A DNA stretch of 64,000 nt, from NCBI RefSeq assembly GCF_014697415.1, contig NZ_JACJRT010000002.1:1-64000 (forward strand), given 5' to 3'. This document shows, in pieces, positions 7,593-16,019 of the stretch. This DNA comes from Cyanobium sp. FACHB-13342. Its GTDB lineage: Bacteria > Cyanobacteriota > Cyanobacteriia > PCC-6307 > Cyanobiaceae. Position 1 is the stretch's first letter, and each line of letters opens with the position of its first letter. Below the pieces are notes generated by a model. That model saw only the letters and a program-made list of their open reading frames with translations, was not told the DNA's origin and made no database searches. The position numbers and the translations under genes are program-made.

Positions 7593-8405
7593 ATGGAGAG
7601 TCTCTGGTGGCTGCTGCCGCTGTTGCTGGCCCTGGTGATCGGTGGGCTGTGTCCCCTGGCGGGCACCCTGCTGCTGGTGCAGCGACGGCTGTTTTTGGCC
7701 AACCTGGTGTCCCACGCCGTGTTGCCGGGGCTGGCCCTAGCGGTGGCGTTGCGCCTGGATCCGGGCCTGGGCGGCGTGATCAGTGGCCTGGCCGGCGCCC
7801 TGCTGGCGGAGCGGCTCAGCCGCGCTGATCGTCCCGGGGAAGGGGGCGATGAGGCCGTGCTCAACACCGTGCTGGCGGGTTTTCTGGGGCTGGGGGTGCT
7901 GTTAATTCCCCTGCTGCAGATCCGCGTCGACCTAGAGGCGGTGCTGTTCGGCGACCTGCTGGCCGCCGCGCCGGCCGACCTGCTGCGCAGCCTGCTGGCC
8001 CTGGCGGCCGTGCTGCTGCTGTTGGCCTTGCGCTACCGCCACTACGTGTATCTGGGCGTGGATCCCCTGGGCGCCGCCGGGGCGGGCCTGCCCGTGCAGC
8101 GGCTGCGGCTGCTGCTCACGTTCGTGACCGCCTTCACGGTGGTGAGTGCCATGACCGCCGTGGGCGTGGTGTTGGTGATCGCCCTGATGGGTGCACCGGC
8201 CCTGGTGGCCCTGGCCGGTGCCGCCAGCCTGCGCCAGGCCCTCTGGCGCTCGGCCCTGGTGGGCATGGCCATCAGTGGGGCGGGCTTCCTGCTGGCGATC
8301 CAGCCGCTGGTGAACCTCCCCCCTGGCCCCCTGATCGGCGTGCTCTGCCTGGGACTGCTGCCCCTGGCGGGGCTGCGGGAACGGCGTCTGTTAGCCCGCC
8401 GGTAG
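7593..8405 (+). CDS. znuB: Zinc ABC transporter permease ZnuB
   Basis: 270 residues with 7-8 hydrophobic segments. Family landmarks are LANLVSHAVLPGLALAV (about 34-50) and the coupling region AMTAVGVVLVIALMGAPA near 185-202. It forms the membrane channel for zinc with ZnuA and ZnuC. The start at 7593 gives a short N-terminus ahead of the first helix; the longer frame upstream is antisense to zur. The 3' end overlaps the convergent 439-residue gene by 15 bases. Confidence 0.93.
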   Translation: MESLWWLLPLLLALVIGGLCPLAGTLLLVQRRLFLANLVSHAVLPGLALAVALRLDPGLGGVISGLAGALLAERLSRADRPGEGGDEAVLNTVLAGFLGLGVLLIPLLQIRVDLEAVLFGDLLAAAPADLLRSLLALAAVLLLLALRYRHYVYLGVDPLGAAGAGLPVQRLRLLLTFVTAFTVVSAMTAVGVVLVIALMGAPALVALAGAASLRQALWRSALVGMAISGAGFLLAIQPLVNLPPGPLIGVLCLGLLPLAGLRERRLLARR

Positions 8406-9710
8406 CCACAGGGCCCACCGCACCGGCTTGTTGACCGGCTGGAGTTGCAGGGTTTGGCCATCCACCAGCACGGCCAGTGCCCCCGCCGTGGCGCGGGCCC
8501 GGGGCCGCAGGGTGAGCAGCAGCTGCTGGCGGGTGGGATCGAAGGCCATGGCGCTGCCGGGCTCCAACTCCCAGCCCGTCAGGGTCCGTTGCTGGACCAG
8601 CTGGCCGCGGCGATTCAGGGCCAGCAGCTGGGGCTGGGCCCCCTTCTTCCAATCGCTGATCACCAGCCAGACGCGCTCGCCACCCCGGTCGCAGGCGCTG
8701 GCCAGCACGGCTTCAGTGCCGATCCAGAGTTGGCGCGGGGGCTGGCCCGGTTCCACCAGCTCGAGGGAGCGGCGGTAGTCGGGCCAGTGGCGCACCAGCA
8801 GGGCCCGGCCACTCACCGGACAGAAGCTGCTGAGCTCCCGGCTGCCGGGCAGCAGCTGGCGCCGGCTGGGTTGTCCGGGCAGGGAATGGAGGGTCAGGCC
8901 TTCCAGTTCCGGCACCACCACTCCGCCGCCCTCCGGCAGCAGCTGCATCGGTCCGGAGGCCTTCTGAACCAGGGGCTGGCGTTCGCCCCGGCGGGTGTGG
9001 AGCACGGTGGTCCCCGGCTCCAGGGCGGTGGTTGAGGCCTGCACCAGCAGGTCGCCGCGGCGGTTGCTGCTGAGGTGGGCAAACAGCAGGGGCTCCCCAC
9101 TGAGGGGCGCCAGCTGGCCAGGCTTGGGTTCACCCAGGCCGCCGGGCTCGCGCACCAGATTGCGCTGGTGCAGGGGCAGGCGCCAGAGCCGATGGGAGCC
9201 CTGGCCATCGCCGCTGAGCAGGGCCACGCCGGAGCCGTCGCCCAGGGGCATCACCTGGGCTAGCTGGGGCCACACCCGCGTCAGCGGCAGCCAGCTGCCA
9301 TCGCGGCGCTGCAGTTGCAGCTGCTCTCCCCCCGCCACCGGCACCACCGCCAGCAGCCGGGGCCGGGGGTCCCAGCGCCAGCGCTGGGGTTGGAGCGAGA
9401 GGCCGCGGCGGTCGGTCCCCGCCAACAACAGCTGCAGGGGGCCCGTGAGGGTCTGCTGGGGCAGCAGCAGCAGGCGCAGGGGATTGCCCTCCCCCAGCCA
9501 GCGCCTGGCCAGCCCCGGTTCCAGGGCACTGGAGCGCTCCAGGCTGGAGCGCTGCATCGGCCGGCTGAAGCGCAGATCCAGGGCGGCGGGGCCCGAGCTG
9601 GCCGTGGTGGAGCTGATCTCCACCAGCCGGGGTGGGCGCCGCAGCAGCAGCTGTTGCTGCAGGGCTGCGAGCGCTACTCCGCCCCCCAACACCAGCAGCA
9701 CCCGCCTCAT
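8391..9710 (-). CDS. Exported Ig-like/beta-propeller-like protein of a permease operon
   Basis: 439 residues with one N-terminal hydrophobic helix (VLLVLGGGVALAALQQQLLL). A segment follows with DLRFSRPMQRSSLERS and GPLQLLLAGT, resembling bacterial Ig-like domains that carry an FSRPM motif. The remainder is beta-rich with recurring Leu-Arg-Gly blade-like units, as in a six- or seven-bladed propeller. Its ATG overlaps the stop of the TIGR03943 gene by 4 bases, so it is translationally coupled to that gene and to the permease. It probably faces the periplasm. No named family was recognised and the role is unknown. Confidence 0.75.
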   Translation of the reverse strand: MRRVLLVLGGGVALAALQQQLLLRRPPRLVEISSTTASSGPAALDLRFSRPMQRSSLERSSALEPGLARRWLGEGNPLRLLLLPQQTLTGPLQLLLAGTDRRGLSLQPQRWRWDPRPRLLAVVPVAGGEQLQLQRRDGSWLPLTRVWPQLAQVMPLGDGSGVALLSGDGQGSHRLWRLPLHQRNLVREPGGLGEPKPGQLAPLSGEPLLFAHLSSNRRGDLLVQASTTALEPGTTVLHTRRGERQPLVQKASGPMQLLPEGGGVVVPELEGLTLHSLPGQPSRRQLLPGSRELSSFCPVSGRALLVRHWPDYRRSLELVEPGQPPRQLWIGTEAVLASACDRGGERVWLVISDWKKGAQPQLLALNRRGQLVQQRTLTGWELEPGSAMAFDPTRQQLLLTLRPRARATAGALAVLVDGQTLQLQPVNKPVRWALWLPAG

Positions 9711-10363
9711 GGCTCGAGCGGCCGGCTGGGCCGGGCGATGGGCGTGATCCGCTGGGCCACCACCACGCTGCGGCTCTGGCCGTGGTGCTCCTCCACCGCC
9801 ATGGTGCCCTGCACCGCCAGCCACTGATCGGCCCGGGGCACCTCGCCCGGCGGCCAGCGCACCGGCAGGCCCACCGGCGTGGCATCGGCGAGACAGCAGC
9901 GCACCAGCAGCCTGGCCAACTGGGGAGACTCCCCCGGCTGGGGCCACACAAAGCCGCTGATGCGCACCGGGTCACCGGCGTAGAGGCTGGGGTCGGGCTG
10001 GCTGCGCAGCAGGCGCACCCAGTCGGTGAGGCTGCGCTGGGCCGGCGGCAGCAGGAAGCTCAGCTCGGCCTCCTCACCCAGTTCGGCGGGGCGGTTGGCG
10101 GCCAGGTCGCTGAAGGAGGGGTTCGGGGGAAGCACCAGCACCAGCAGGGCCACGGCACCGCTCCACCACCAGGTTCTTGGGCTGGGTGGCCGACGGCCTG
10201 GCCCCAGCTCCGCTGGCAGTTGCAGGGCTGCTAGCACCAGCAGCACAACGCCGCTGAGGCCCACCAGGGGATGGAAGATCCCCCGCAGCAACAGGTCGAG
10301 CCGGCCACTGAGGCTGCTCACCAGCAGCACGAGTCCCCAGAGGGCGAGGGCGAGGGACCGCAT
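9707..10363 (-). CDS. TIGR03943 family putative permease subunit
   Basis: 218 residues. Two to three N-terminal membrane helices (residues 1-50 and about 65-85) precede a soluble C-terminal domain containing LYAGDPVRISGFV, RCCLADATPVGLPVRWP and DQWLAVQGTMAV. This is the usual layout of the TIGR03943 (YcgQ-like) family, which pairs with a DUF318/YraQ-type permease. That partner is directly upstream: the start here overlaps its stop at 10363. Homologous pairs in other bacteria are linked to metal, often zinc, control; transport of a metal here is inference. Confidence 0.85.
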   Translation of the reverse strand: MRSLALALWGLVLLVSSLSGRLDLLLRGIFHPLVGLSGVVLLVLAALQLPAELGPGRRPPSPRTWWWSGAVALLVLVLPPNPSFSDLAANRPAELGEEAELSFLLPPAQRSLTDWVRLLRSQPDPSLYAGDPVRISGFVWPQPGESPQLARLLVRCCLADATPVGLPVRWPPGEVPRADQWLAVQGTMAVEEHHGQSRSVVVAQRITPIARPSRPLEP

Positions 10364-11319
10364 CACAGCAACAGCAGGTTGACCCATTGGCCCAGCACCA
10401 GCACCGCCACTCCCGCGGCGGCGGCCGTCAGGGCAATGGCCCGGGGCTGAAACAACACCCGAAACAGGCCCAGCAGCTTCAGATCCACCACGGGGCCCAG
10501 CACCAGAAAGGCCAACAGCGCCCCCGGGGTGATCTGGGCGGCAAAGCCCAGGGCCAGAAAGGCATCCACGCTGGAGCACACCGACACCACCACCGCCAGC
10601 AGCATCAGGCTGAGCACCGACAGGGTGGGGGCTCCCCCCACGGCCAGCAGCCAGCTCCGGGGCAGGAGGGTTTGCACGGTGGCGGCGATGGCGCAGCCCA
10701 GCACCAGCAGGGCGGCCAGATCGAGAAATTCCCGGCTGCCGTGCTCCAGCACCTCCTGCAGGGGGGGACGGGACGGCTGAACCGGCAGCGGCGGGGGGCT
10801 CACGGTTCCCACCAGGCCCGAGCGTCTCTCCAGCAGTCCCACCTCCGCCAGAGGTTGACTGAGCCGCCGTTCCTCCAGGAGGGCGGGCGCCAGCAGGTGG
10901 GCCTCCGGCAGCAACCGCAGCACGCTGGCCAGCAGCAGGCTGAGCAGCAGGGCTCCCCCGGGACGGGCCGCCAGCAACCAGGGCTGGTTGGGGAAGGCGG
11001 CCCAGGTGCTGGCCAGCACGATCGGGTTCAGCACCGGAGCGGCGAACAGGAAGCCGAGGGCCGTGCCCAGGGGGGCCCCCCCCGCCAGCAGGCGCCGGGC
11101 CACCGGCACGTTGCCGCATTCACAGGCCGGCAGGGCAAAGCCCAGGGCGGCGCCGGTGAGGGGGCCGAGCAGGGCATGGCGGGGCAGCTTGCGCAGCCAG
11201 CCGCCCCCGGGGGCAAGCCAGCGGGCCAGGCTGGCGATGGCCACCCCGATCAGCAGGAAGGGGAGGGCTTCCAGCAGCAGCCCCTGAAAAATGGCCCAGG
11301 CGGTGGCCAGGCGCTCCAA
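10363..11319 (-). CDS. DUF318/YraQ-type membrane permease
   Basis: 318 residues, about eight membrane segments in two homologous halves. The signature ALPACECGNVPVARRLLA is at about 62-79, with the paired motif SVCSSVDAFLALGFAAQ in the second half (about 245-261). Conserved Cys in both motifs suggest soft-metal or metalloid transport; ArsP-type members export organoarsenicals. It is the first gene of a coupled three-gene operon with a TIGR03943 protein, lying just beyond the zinc genes, so zinc or another metal is a reasonable guess. The substrate is not established. Confidence 0.87.
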   Translation of the reverse strand: MERLATAWAIFQGLLLEALPFLLIGVAIASLARWLAPGGGWLRKLPRHALLGPLTGAALGFALPACECGNVPVARRLLAGGAPLGTALGFLFAAPVLNPIVLASTWAAFPNQPWLLAARPGGALLLSLLLASVLRLLPEAHLLAPALLEERRLSQPLAEVGLLERRSGLVGTVSPPPLPVQPSRPPLQEVLEHGSREFLDLAALLVLGCAIAATVQTLLPRSWLLAVGGAPTLSVLSLMLLAVVVSVCSSVDAFLALGFAAQITPGALLAFLVLGPVVDLKLLGLFRVLFQPRAIALTAAAAGVAVLVLGQWVNLLLL

Positions 11320-11378
11320 GGCTCAATCGATCACGGCCAGCCGACCATGGCACAAAAGCCCGGGCGCAGGTGCCTGCT

Positions 11379-11861
11379 TCAGCCTGGTTCCGGAGCCCTC
11401 GGGCCCCCAAACCAGCCGGGGATGGCTTCGTAGCAGGCGGCGTTCTTTTCGTTTTCCCGGGCCTCCACCTTCCAGCAGCAGGTGCGGCCGCCGTCGCGCC
11501 CCTGCAGCAGGGCGTTGGCCCACTCCCACACCAGCTGGGCGCTGGCCTCCATGCCCACGTTGTCCATCACCCGCAGGTCGAGGGCCCCTTGCTCATGCAG
11601 GGCCTGCCACTGCTCCAGCAGCGGGTCGTCGGCATTCACCAGAAAGGTGTGGTCAAACTGGGTCGCCAGCTGGCTCTCCAGGCTGCCCAGGCTGGAGAAA
11701 TCCACCACAAAGCCGTTGGCATCGAGGCTGGCGGCCCCGAACCAGCAGGTGAAGCTGCGGCTGTAGCCGTGCACGAAGCGGCAGTGGCCGGGGTGGCGCC
11801 ACTGGCGATGGCAGCAGGGGTAGCCGCTGAAGGTCTTCGAGCAGGTGAAGGCGGCGGTCAT
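11379..11861 (-). CDS. queD: 6-carboxytetrahydropterin synthase-like protein (QueD/PTPS family)
   Basis: 160 residues from the ATG at 11861, chosen for the GAGG-type ribosome-binding site just upstream; an upstream in-frame start at 11939 is less likely. Recognisable features are [41 protein letters not shown] (the FDHxxL motif) and PTPS-type end motifs. The catalytic zinc motif reads VHGYS rather than the usual HGHN, so one zinc ligand differs from classical QueD. Classical QueD makes the CPH4 precursor of queuosine and 7-deazapurines. Given the variant motif the exact reaction is uncertain. Confidence 0.75.
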   Translation of the reverse strand: MTAAFTCSKTFSGYPCCHRQWRHPGHCRFVHGYSRSFTCWFGAASLDANGFVVDFSSLGSLESQLATQFDHTFLVNADDPLLEQWQALHEQGALDLRVMDNVGMEASAQLVWEWANALLQGRDGGRTCCWKVEARENEKNAACYEAIPGWFGGPRAPEPG

Positions 11862-11926
11862 TCCCTCGGGGAGCGGGGCGGGAGGTGGATCTTGCGGGAG
11901 GATCGGGGCAGATCGATCGGCAGCCC

Positions 11927-12619
11927 GTGCAGGCTTCATTTAAGGCCCCAGATCCGGCCTACACCGCGTCGCTTCAGGCCACCCTTCGTTTCAACGAGGC
12001 CGGGTTGATTCCTGCGGTGGCCCAGGACTGGCTCGATGGGGCCGTGCTGATGGTGGCCTGGATGAATCGCGAATCCATCGAGCGCACCCTGGCCAGCGGT
12101 GAAGTGCATTACTGGAGCCGCTCGCGGCAGGAGCTGTGGCACAAGGGGGCCACCAGCGGCGCCATCCAAACCCTGAAGGGCCTGCGCTACGACTGCGACG
12201 CCGATGTGCTGCTGCTCACGGTGGAGCAGCGCGGCGATGGGGCCTGCCACACCGGCGCCCGCAGCTGCTTCTACGACGATGGCCCCGTGCCTTCGAGCGG
12301 TGGGGCGTCCGCCCCGCAACCCCCGGCGGATGTCTGCACCGAGCTGATGCGGGTGATCGAGGGCCGGCGCGACCGGCCCGAGCCCGGCAGCTACACCAAC
12401 AAGCTGTTGGAGGGCGGCGACAACCGCATCCTCAAGAAGATCGGTGAGGAGAGCGCTGAATTTGTGATGGCCTGCAAGGACGCCAACGCCGCCGAGATTG
12501 CCGGCGAAGCCGCTGACATCGTGTTCCACCTCCAGGTGGCCCTGGCCCACCACGGCGTCAGTTGGCGCCAGGTGCAAGCGGTGCTGGCCCAGCGGCGGGG
12601 GGCGCCCCGGCGGGATTGA
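11927..12619 (+). CDS. hisIE: Bifunctional phosphoribosyl-AMP cyclohydrolase / phosphoribosyl-ATP pyrophosphatase
   Basis: About 230 residues catalysing steps 2 and 3 of histidine biosynthesis in the cytosol. The N-terminal HisI domain shows [31 protein letters not shown] and [12 protein letters not shown] (zinc Cys/His). The C-terminal HisE domain shows [25 protein letters not shown] and [13 protein letters not shown]. The start is unsure: a GTG at 11927 gives the usual short N-terminus, while a GTG at 11885 would add 14 residues. The 3' end overlaps the convergent protease gene by 62 bases. Confidence 0.93.
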   Translation: MQASFKAPDPAYTASLQATLRFNEAGLIPAVAQDWLDGAVLMVAWMNRESIERTLASGEVHYWSRSRQELWHKGATSGAIQTLKGLRYDCDADVLLLTVEQRGDGACHTGARSCFYDDGPVPSSGGASAPQPPADVCTELMRVIEGRRDRPEPGSYTNKLLEGGDNRILKKIGEESAEFVMACKDANAAEIAGEAADIVFHLQVALAHHGVSWRQVQAVLAQRRGAPRRD

Positions 12620-13352
12620 CCGGTGCTGGATCGGCCAGTCCGGGTTGGGCCTGGAGCCAGCGCAGGGTGGCCCGGTCGCGGGGGCTCAGCTGCAGCACCG
12701 GTCGGCTGCCCGGAACGGCGCTGAGGGCATCGCCCGGCTGATCGCTGTGGCCCCAGAGCCCGAAGGCGTGGCCGAGCTCGTGCAGGGCGGTGGCCTCCAT
12801 GGCCGGCACCCCCTGGCCCGGACTGAGCTGCACGGTCACCTGGGGTTCGATCCGCCAGGGGCTGGCCGGTTGCCCGGGCTCACCCCGCCGCACCTCCACC
12901 AGCATCAAGGTGGCGCGGCCATGGCTGGCGCGCCCGTTCTGCACGGGGGGCCGGCGCCTCAGCAGCCGCACCTGGGCCCGCTCCGGATCGTCCACCACCG
13001 TGATCGGCAGATCCCGCTGCCAACTGGCCAGGGCTCCCTCCACGGCCTGGCGCCAGCGCCCATCCCACAGGGCCGCTGGCCCCGTGTTGGCCCCGGGCTC
13101 GATCCAGAGGCACCAGTGGGGGCGGCGCGCCCAGCCCAAGGGGGTGGGTCGCAGCTGGTGGCGGTAGTCGGCGTTGGTGGGGCTGGGGCTAGGGGCGGCG
13201 GGCGCTGGGGTGGCGGCCCTGGCAGCGGGGATTGGCCGCTGGTCCTGCAATGGTGGACAGGGATCGGCGGCCGCCGGGCCAGCGAGGGCGGGTCGGGCCA
13301 GGGCCATCAGGCCGGCCAGGCTCGCCAGCAGTGGCGCCTGGACCCGACCCAT
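12558..13352 (-). CDS. Secreted matrixin-like zinc metalloprotease
   Basis: 264 residues: signal peptide (to about ALAGPAA), a Pro/Ala-rich linker, then a catalytic domain with [13 protein letters not shown] at 191-203. His191, His195 and His202 fit the zinc ligands of the metzincin motif with one extra residue before the third His, as in WGHS-type matrixins. No clear Met-turn motif could be assigned. Its start codon overlaps the DUF2214 stop (TGATG), so the two are coupled. The open frame extends far upstream, but that part is antisense to DUF2214. Substrate unknown. Confidence 0.8.
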   Translation of the reverse strand: MGRVQAPLLASLAGLMALARPALAGPAAADPCPPLQDQRPIPAARAATPAPAAPSPSPTNADYRHQLRPTPLGWARRPHWCLWIEPGANTGPAALWDGRWRQAVEGALASWQRDLPITVVDDPERAQVRLLRRRPPVQNGRASHGRATLMLVEVRRGEPGQPASPWRIEPQVTVQLSPGQGVPAMEATALHELGHAFGLWGHSDQPGDALSAVPGSRPVLQLSPRDRATLRWLQAQPGLADPAPVNPAGAPPAAGPAPLAPGAN

Positions 13353-13840
13353 CAGGCGGGCAGGCCGACGCCCCGGGCCATCAAGGTGGCGAGCAGGGGC
13401 ACCAGGGCAAAACCGACGAGCTCGATGTTGAGGATCCAGCCCAGCCGTTTGGCGAGGGCTTCGCTCACCTGGGGCAGCTCGCCCTTGCGCAGGGGGATCG
13501 CCCAGAGGATGTAGGTGATGGTGGGGTACAGCGACAGGCCGCCCACACCCAGGTAGAGGCCCACCTTCCACCAAAACAGGGGGTTTTCCGTATAGAAGGC
13601 GCTGCCCTGGCCGAAGTACAGCACCCGCAGGATGCCGCTGCCCAGCAGGGCCAGGGCCGCGAGGCCGTACACCACATCCGTGATCACCATCAAGGTGGCA
13701 TCGGCCTTGCTGGGATTGGGCCTGATCAGCCGCCGCTCCAGCACTAGGGCGCCGAAGCAGAGCATGAAGCTCACGTAGTGCACATAGGCCACGCCAGCCC
13801 GGGAGAGCACCTCGGGGGGAATGGCGGCAAGACCTGGCAT
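13352..13840 (-). CDS. DUF2214 family membrane protein
   Basis: 162 residues, four membrane helices, with VHYVSFMLCFGALVLERRL near the N-terminus, LRVLYFGQGSAFYTENPLFW in the middle and WILNIELVGFALVPLLATLMARG at the end. This matches DUF2214, a widespread four-helix family of unknown function with conserved His and Arg near the membrane faces. It is the first gene of a two-gene unit with the matrixin-like protease. Plasma-membrane location is expected from the helices. Confidence 0.85.
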   Translation of the reverse strand: MPGLAAIPPEVLSRAGVAYVHYVSFMLCFGALVLERRLIRPNPSKADATLMVITDVVYGLAALALLGSGILRVLYFGQGSAFYTENPLFWWKVGLYLGVGGLSLYPTITYILWAIPLRKGELPQVSEALAKRLGWILNIELVGFALVPLLATLMARGVGLPA

Positions 13841-14043
13841 CGACAGAAGGCAGTGGCTCGCAACGGTAACCGCCGGGTCTGCCCCCCTGCTGCCGCATCT
13901 CGAACACCCTGCAAATCAGCAGCCATTGTGAAAACCGCAGCTGGTGTGAAATTGGGAAGGAAGGTTGAAAGTTGGAAGCTTTTCCGTTGGTTCCTTTTTG
14001 CTTGCTGATTGCCCTTAGGTTCAATTCATTGCACGGGTGAACC

Positions 14044-14967
14044 ATGGCGAGCTCCTTGAGCGCCTTTTTGGGTGAGATTGGTCGCCATCAGTTGTTGACC
14101 CCGGAGCAGGAGCTCACCCTGGGCCGCAAGGTGCAGGCCATGGCCGAGCTGCAAGAGCGCTGTCGCGAAGCCGGCGGGGCCGGCCCCGCCTGTGACTACA
14201 ACGACTTGGAACGCCGCACCCTGAAAACGGGCGAGCGGGCCAAGAACCAGATGATCACGGCCAACCTGCGCTTGGTGGTCAACCTGGCCAAGCGTTACCA
14301 GAACAAAGGTCTTGACCTGTTGGATCTGATTCAGGAGGGCACCTTGGGCCTCACCCGGGCCGTGGAGAAATATGACCCCACCCGCGGCCATCGCTTCAGC
14401 ACCTATGCCTACTGGTGGATTCGTCAGGGCCTCAATCGTGCCCTGTCCACCCAGAGCCGCACCATTCGCATTCCGGTGAATGTGAATGAAAAACTCACCA
14501 AATTGCGCGCGGCCAAGGCGCGCTATCTGCAGGCCAATGGCACCGCCCCCGCGCCGGCCCACTTGGCCCGGATGTTGAGCCTTCCCCTCGATGAGGTGGA
14601 AGATCTGCTGGGCTGTGAGTTGCGCAGCATCACGGTCAGTCTCCAGGGGGTGGTGAAGTCGAAGTCGGATCCCTCCGAGCTGGTGGATGTGTTGCCCAGT
14701 CCGGAGCTGCCGCCGATGGAGCGGGCCGAGCTCGCTGAGCGCACCGCCACGGTGTGGACCCTGCTGGATCGGGCCAACCTCACCCCCAAGGAGCGCACCG
14801 TGGTGATGCTGCGCTTTGGCCTGGATGGCAGCCACGAATGGCGCACTCTGGCGGAGGTGGCTCGTCAGCTCGAATGCAGCCGGGAGTATTGCCGCCAGGT
14901 GGTGCAACGGGCCCTGCGCAAGTTGCGGAAAACCGGCATCGAGAGTGGGTTGGTGGAGGTCGAGTAG
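14044..14967 (+). CDS. Group 2 sigma-70 family RNA polymerase sigma factor
   Basis: 307 residues. Region 1.2 (LLTPEQELTLGRKVQ), region 2 with NLRLVVNLAKRY, DLIQEGTLGLTRAVEKYDP and FSTYAYWWIRQ, region 3, and region 4 with LTPKERTVVMLRFGL and REYCRQVVQRALRKLR. The intact -10 recognition helix and short N-terminus fit the non-essential group 2 factors of cyanobacteria, which adjust transcription to light, nutrients or circadian time. The upstream 203 bases are unusually AT-rich for this window and probably contain the promoter. The gene is followed 18 bases later by ykvA. Confidence 0.92.
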   Translation: MASSLSAFLGEIGRHQLLTPEQELTLGRKVQAMAELQERCREAGGAGPACDYNDLERRTLKTGERAKNQMITANLRLVVNLAKRYQNKGLDLLDLIQEGTLGLTRAVEKYDPTRGHRFSTYAYWWIRQGLNRALSTQSRTIRIPVNVNEKLTKLRAAKARYLQANGTAPAPAHLARMLSLPLDEVEDLLGCELRSITVSLQGVVKSKSDPSELVDVLPSPELPPMERAELAERTATVWTLLDRANLTPKERTVVMLRFGLDGSHEWRTLAEVARQLECSREYCRQVVQRALRKLRKTGIESGLVEVE

Positions 14968-14985
14968 CTGGCGCCTGGTTCTTGA

Positions 14986-15378
14986 ATGGGAGGGTTGGTT
15001 GCCGATCTGCCCGTGACGGATTCCGTGCATTCCGCCCCCGTGGATGCCCAGGTGCTTGAGAGCACCGTGGTGGATGAGGCGGTGCTGCTCAAGTTGCTGC
15101 GGCGTGCCGGACGCACCCTGGCCCGTCCGGCCCTCGAGTGCCTGGAGTTGCTGCTCGATCCCCACACCCCGGCTTCGGCCAAGCTCACCGTGCTGGCTGC
15201 CCTCACCTATCTGTTGGTGCCGCTCGATCTGATTCCGGATTTCATCCCTGCCGCCGGCTTCAGCGATGATCTGGTGGCGGTGACCGCCCTGCTCGGGCTC
15301 TGCACCCGCCATCGCACCCCGGCGGTGCGGATGCGGGCCCAGCGTCGCCTGGACCGTTGGTTCCCTGTGGATCGCTGA
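14986..15378 (+). CDS. YkvA/DUF1232 family protein
   Basis: 130 residues. The DUF1232 core is at about 68-95 (KLTVLAALTYLLVPLDLIPDFIP followed by GFSDDLVAVTALL). This short amphipathic or membrane-associated motif has an unknown role. It lies 18 bases after the sigma factor and 5 bases before the next gene, suggesting one transcript. A GTG at 15013 would remove nine residues; the ATG is kept because it is the first in frame. Confidence 0.85.
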   Translation: MGGLVADLPVTDSVHSAPVDAQVLESTVVDEAVLLKLLRRAGRTLARPALECLELLLDPHTPASAKLTVLAALTYLLVPLDLIPDFIPAAGFSDDLVAVTALLGLCTRHRTPAVRMRAQRRLDRWFPVDR

Positions 15379-15383
15379 AGTCG

Positions 15384-15710
15384 ATGTCGATCCTCACCAG
15401 CGACCAGCTCGAAGACCTGCAGGCCTTCCTCAAAGACTGGTTGCGGCACACCGGCCGCACCCAGGCGGATCTGCGCCGGGCCCTCCACGCCGCCTCGATT
15501 CGGATGCCGGTGCTGCTGGAGGTGCTGCAGCGCACTTACACCCGCCAGGGGCTGCCCGGGCTGGCCGAACAGCTCTGTGGTGTTGAAGAGCTCTGGCATC
15601 GGGAAGACGGCGCCGCCGAGGGGGGAAATGCCTCCTTGCCCGGCCTGGATGCCTCCTTGGGCCAGCTGGATCTGCTGTTGCAGGAAATTCGTCAGGAGCA
15701 GCAGCCCTGA
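15384..15710 (+). CDS. Conserved-looking hypothetical protein
   Basis: 108 residues, mostly helical and soluble. The N-terminal half (DQLEDLQAFLKDWLRHTGRTQADL) resembles a helix-turn-helix start, and the C-terminal helix (LDASLGQLDLLLQEIRQEQQ) could form a coiled coil. It follows ykvA by 5 bases in the same direction, so it is probably part of the sigma factor-ykvA transcript. It is not a Nif11 protein. Function unknown; a DNA-binding role is only a guess from the helix pattern. Confidence 0.7.
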   Translation: MSILTSDQLEDLQAFLKDWLRHTGRTQADLRRALHAASIRMPVLLEVLQRTYTRQGLPGLAEQLCGVEELWHREDGAAEGGNASLPGLDASLGQLDLLLQEIRQEQQP

Positions 15711-15751
15711 GGTTTTCTGTCCAGAGTGGGGCGATGCCGCTTCTTCCTTGA

Positions 15752-16009
15752 ATGCAGACAATGCACAGAATGCAGAGTGTTCTGGCCGCCGCATCGATCG
15801 GTCTGGGTTCTGTGCTCGGCGGAGCCCCTGCCCTGGCCCAGTCCGAGAGCTTTTTGGTGGGCCCTGGAAGTTCCGTCGGCCCTGCCACCAGGGTGAAGCC
15901 CAAGAACTGCGTCACCGGCTCGGATGGATCGATCACCTGTGACACCCAGCTGGAAAACTCGCCCAGCGACACCCAGGCACGTCCGGTCTTCGAGCAGTTC
16001 AAGAACTGA
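15752..16009 (+). CDS. Small secreted protein with two cysteines
   Basis: 85 residues from the first ATG; later in-frame ATGs at 15761 and 15770 would give a tighter signal peptide (MQSVLAAASIGLGSVLGG, cut after ALAQ). The mature part of about 55 residues carries NCVTGSDGSITCDTQ, two Cys ten residues apart that could form a disulfide. It precedes the psiE-like gene by 10 bases. It resembles small periplasmic proteins common in marine and brackish Synechococcus, but no family was recognised. Confidence 0.6.
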   Translation: MQTMHRMQSVLAAASIGLGSVLGGAPALAQSESFLVGPGSSVGPATRVKPKNCVTGSDGSITCDTQLENSPSDTQARPVFEQFKN

Positions 16010-16019
16010 AGGCCCCGGC

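Noticed and set aside
7559-7867. N-terminal extension of Zur
   Set aside because: Antisense to the start of znuB and without family similarity; the ATG at 7558 gives a standard Fur-family length.
13353-14045. Upstream extension of the matrixin-like gene to a 495-codon frame
   Set aside because: The first 231 codons are an out-of-frame reading of DUF2214; the true start with signal peptide is at 13352.
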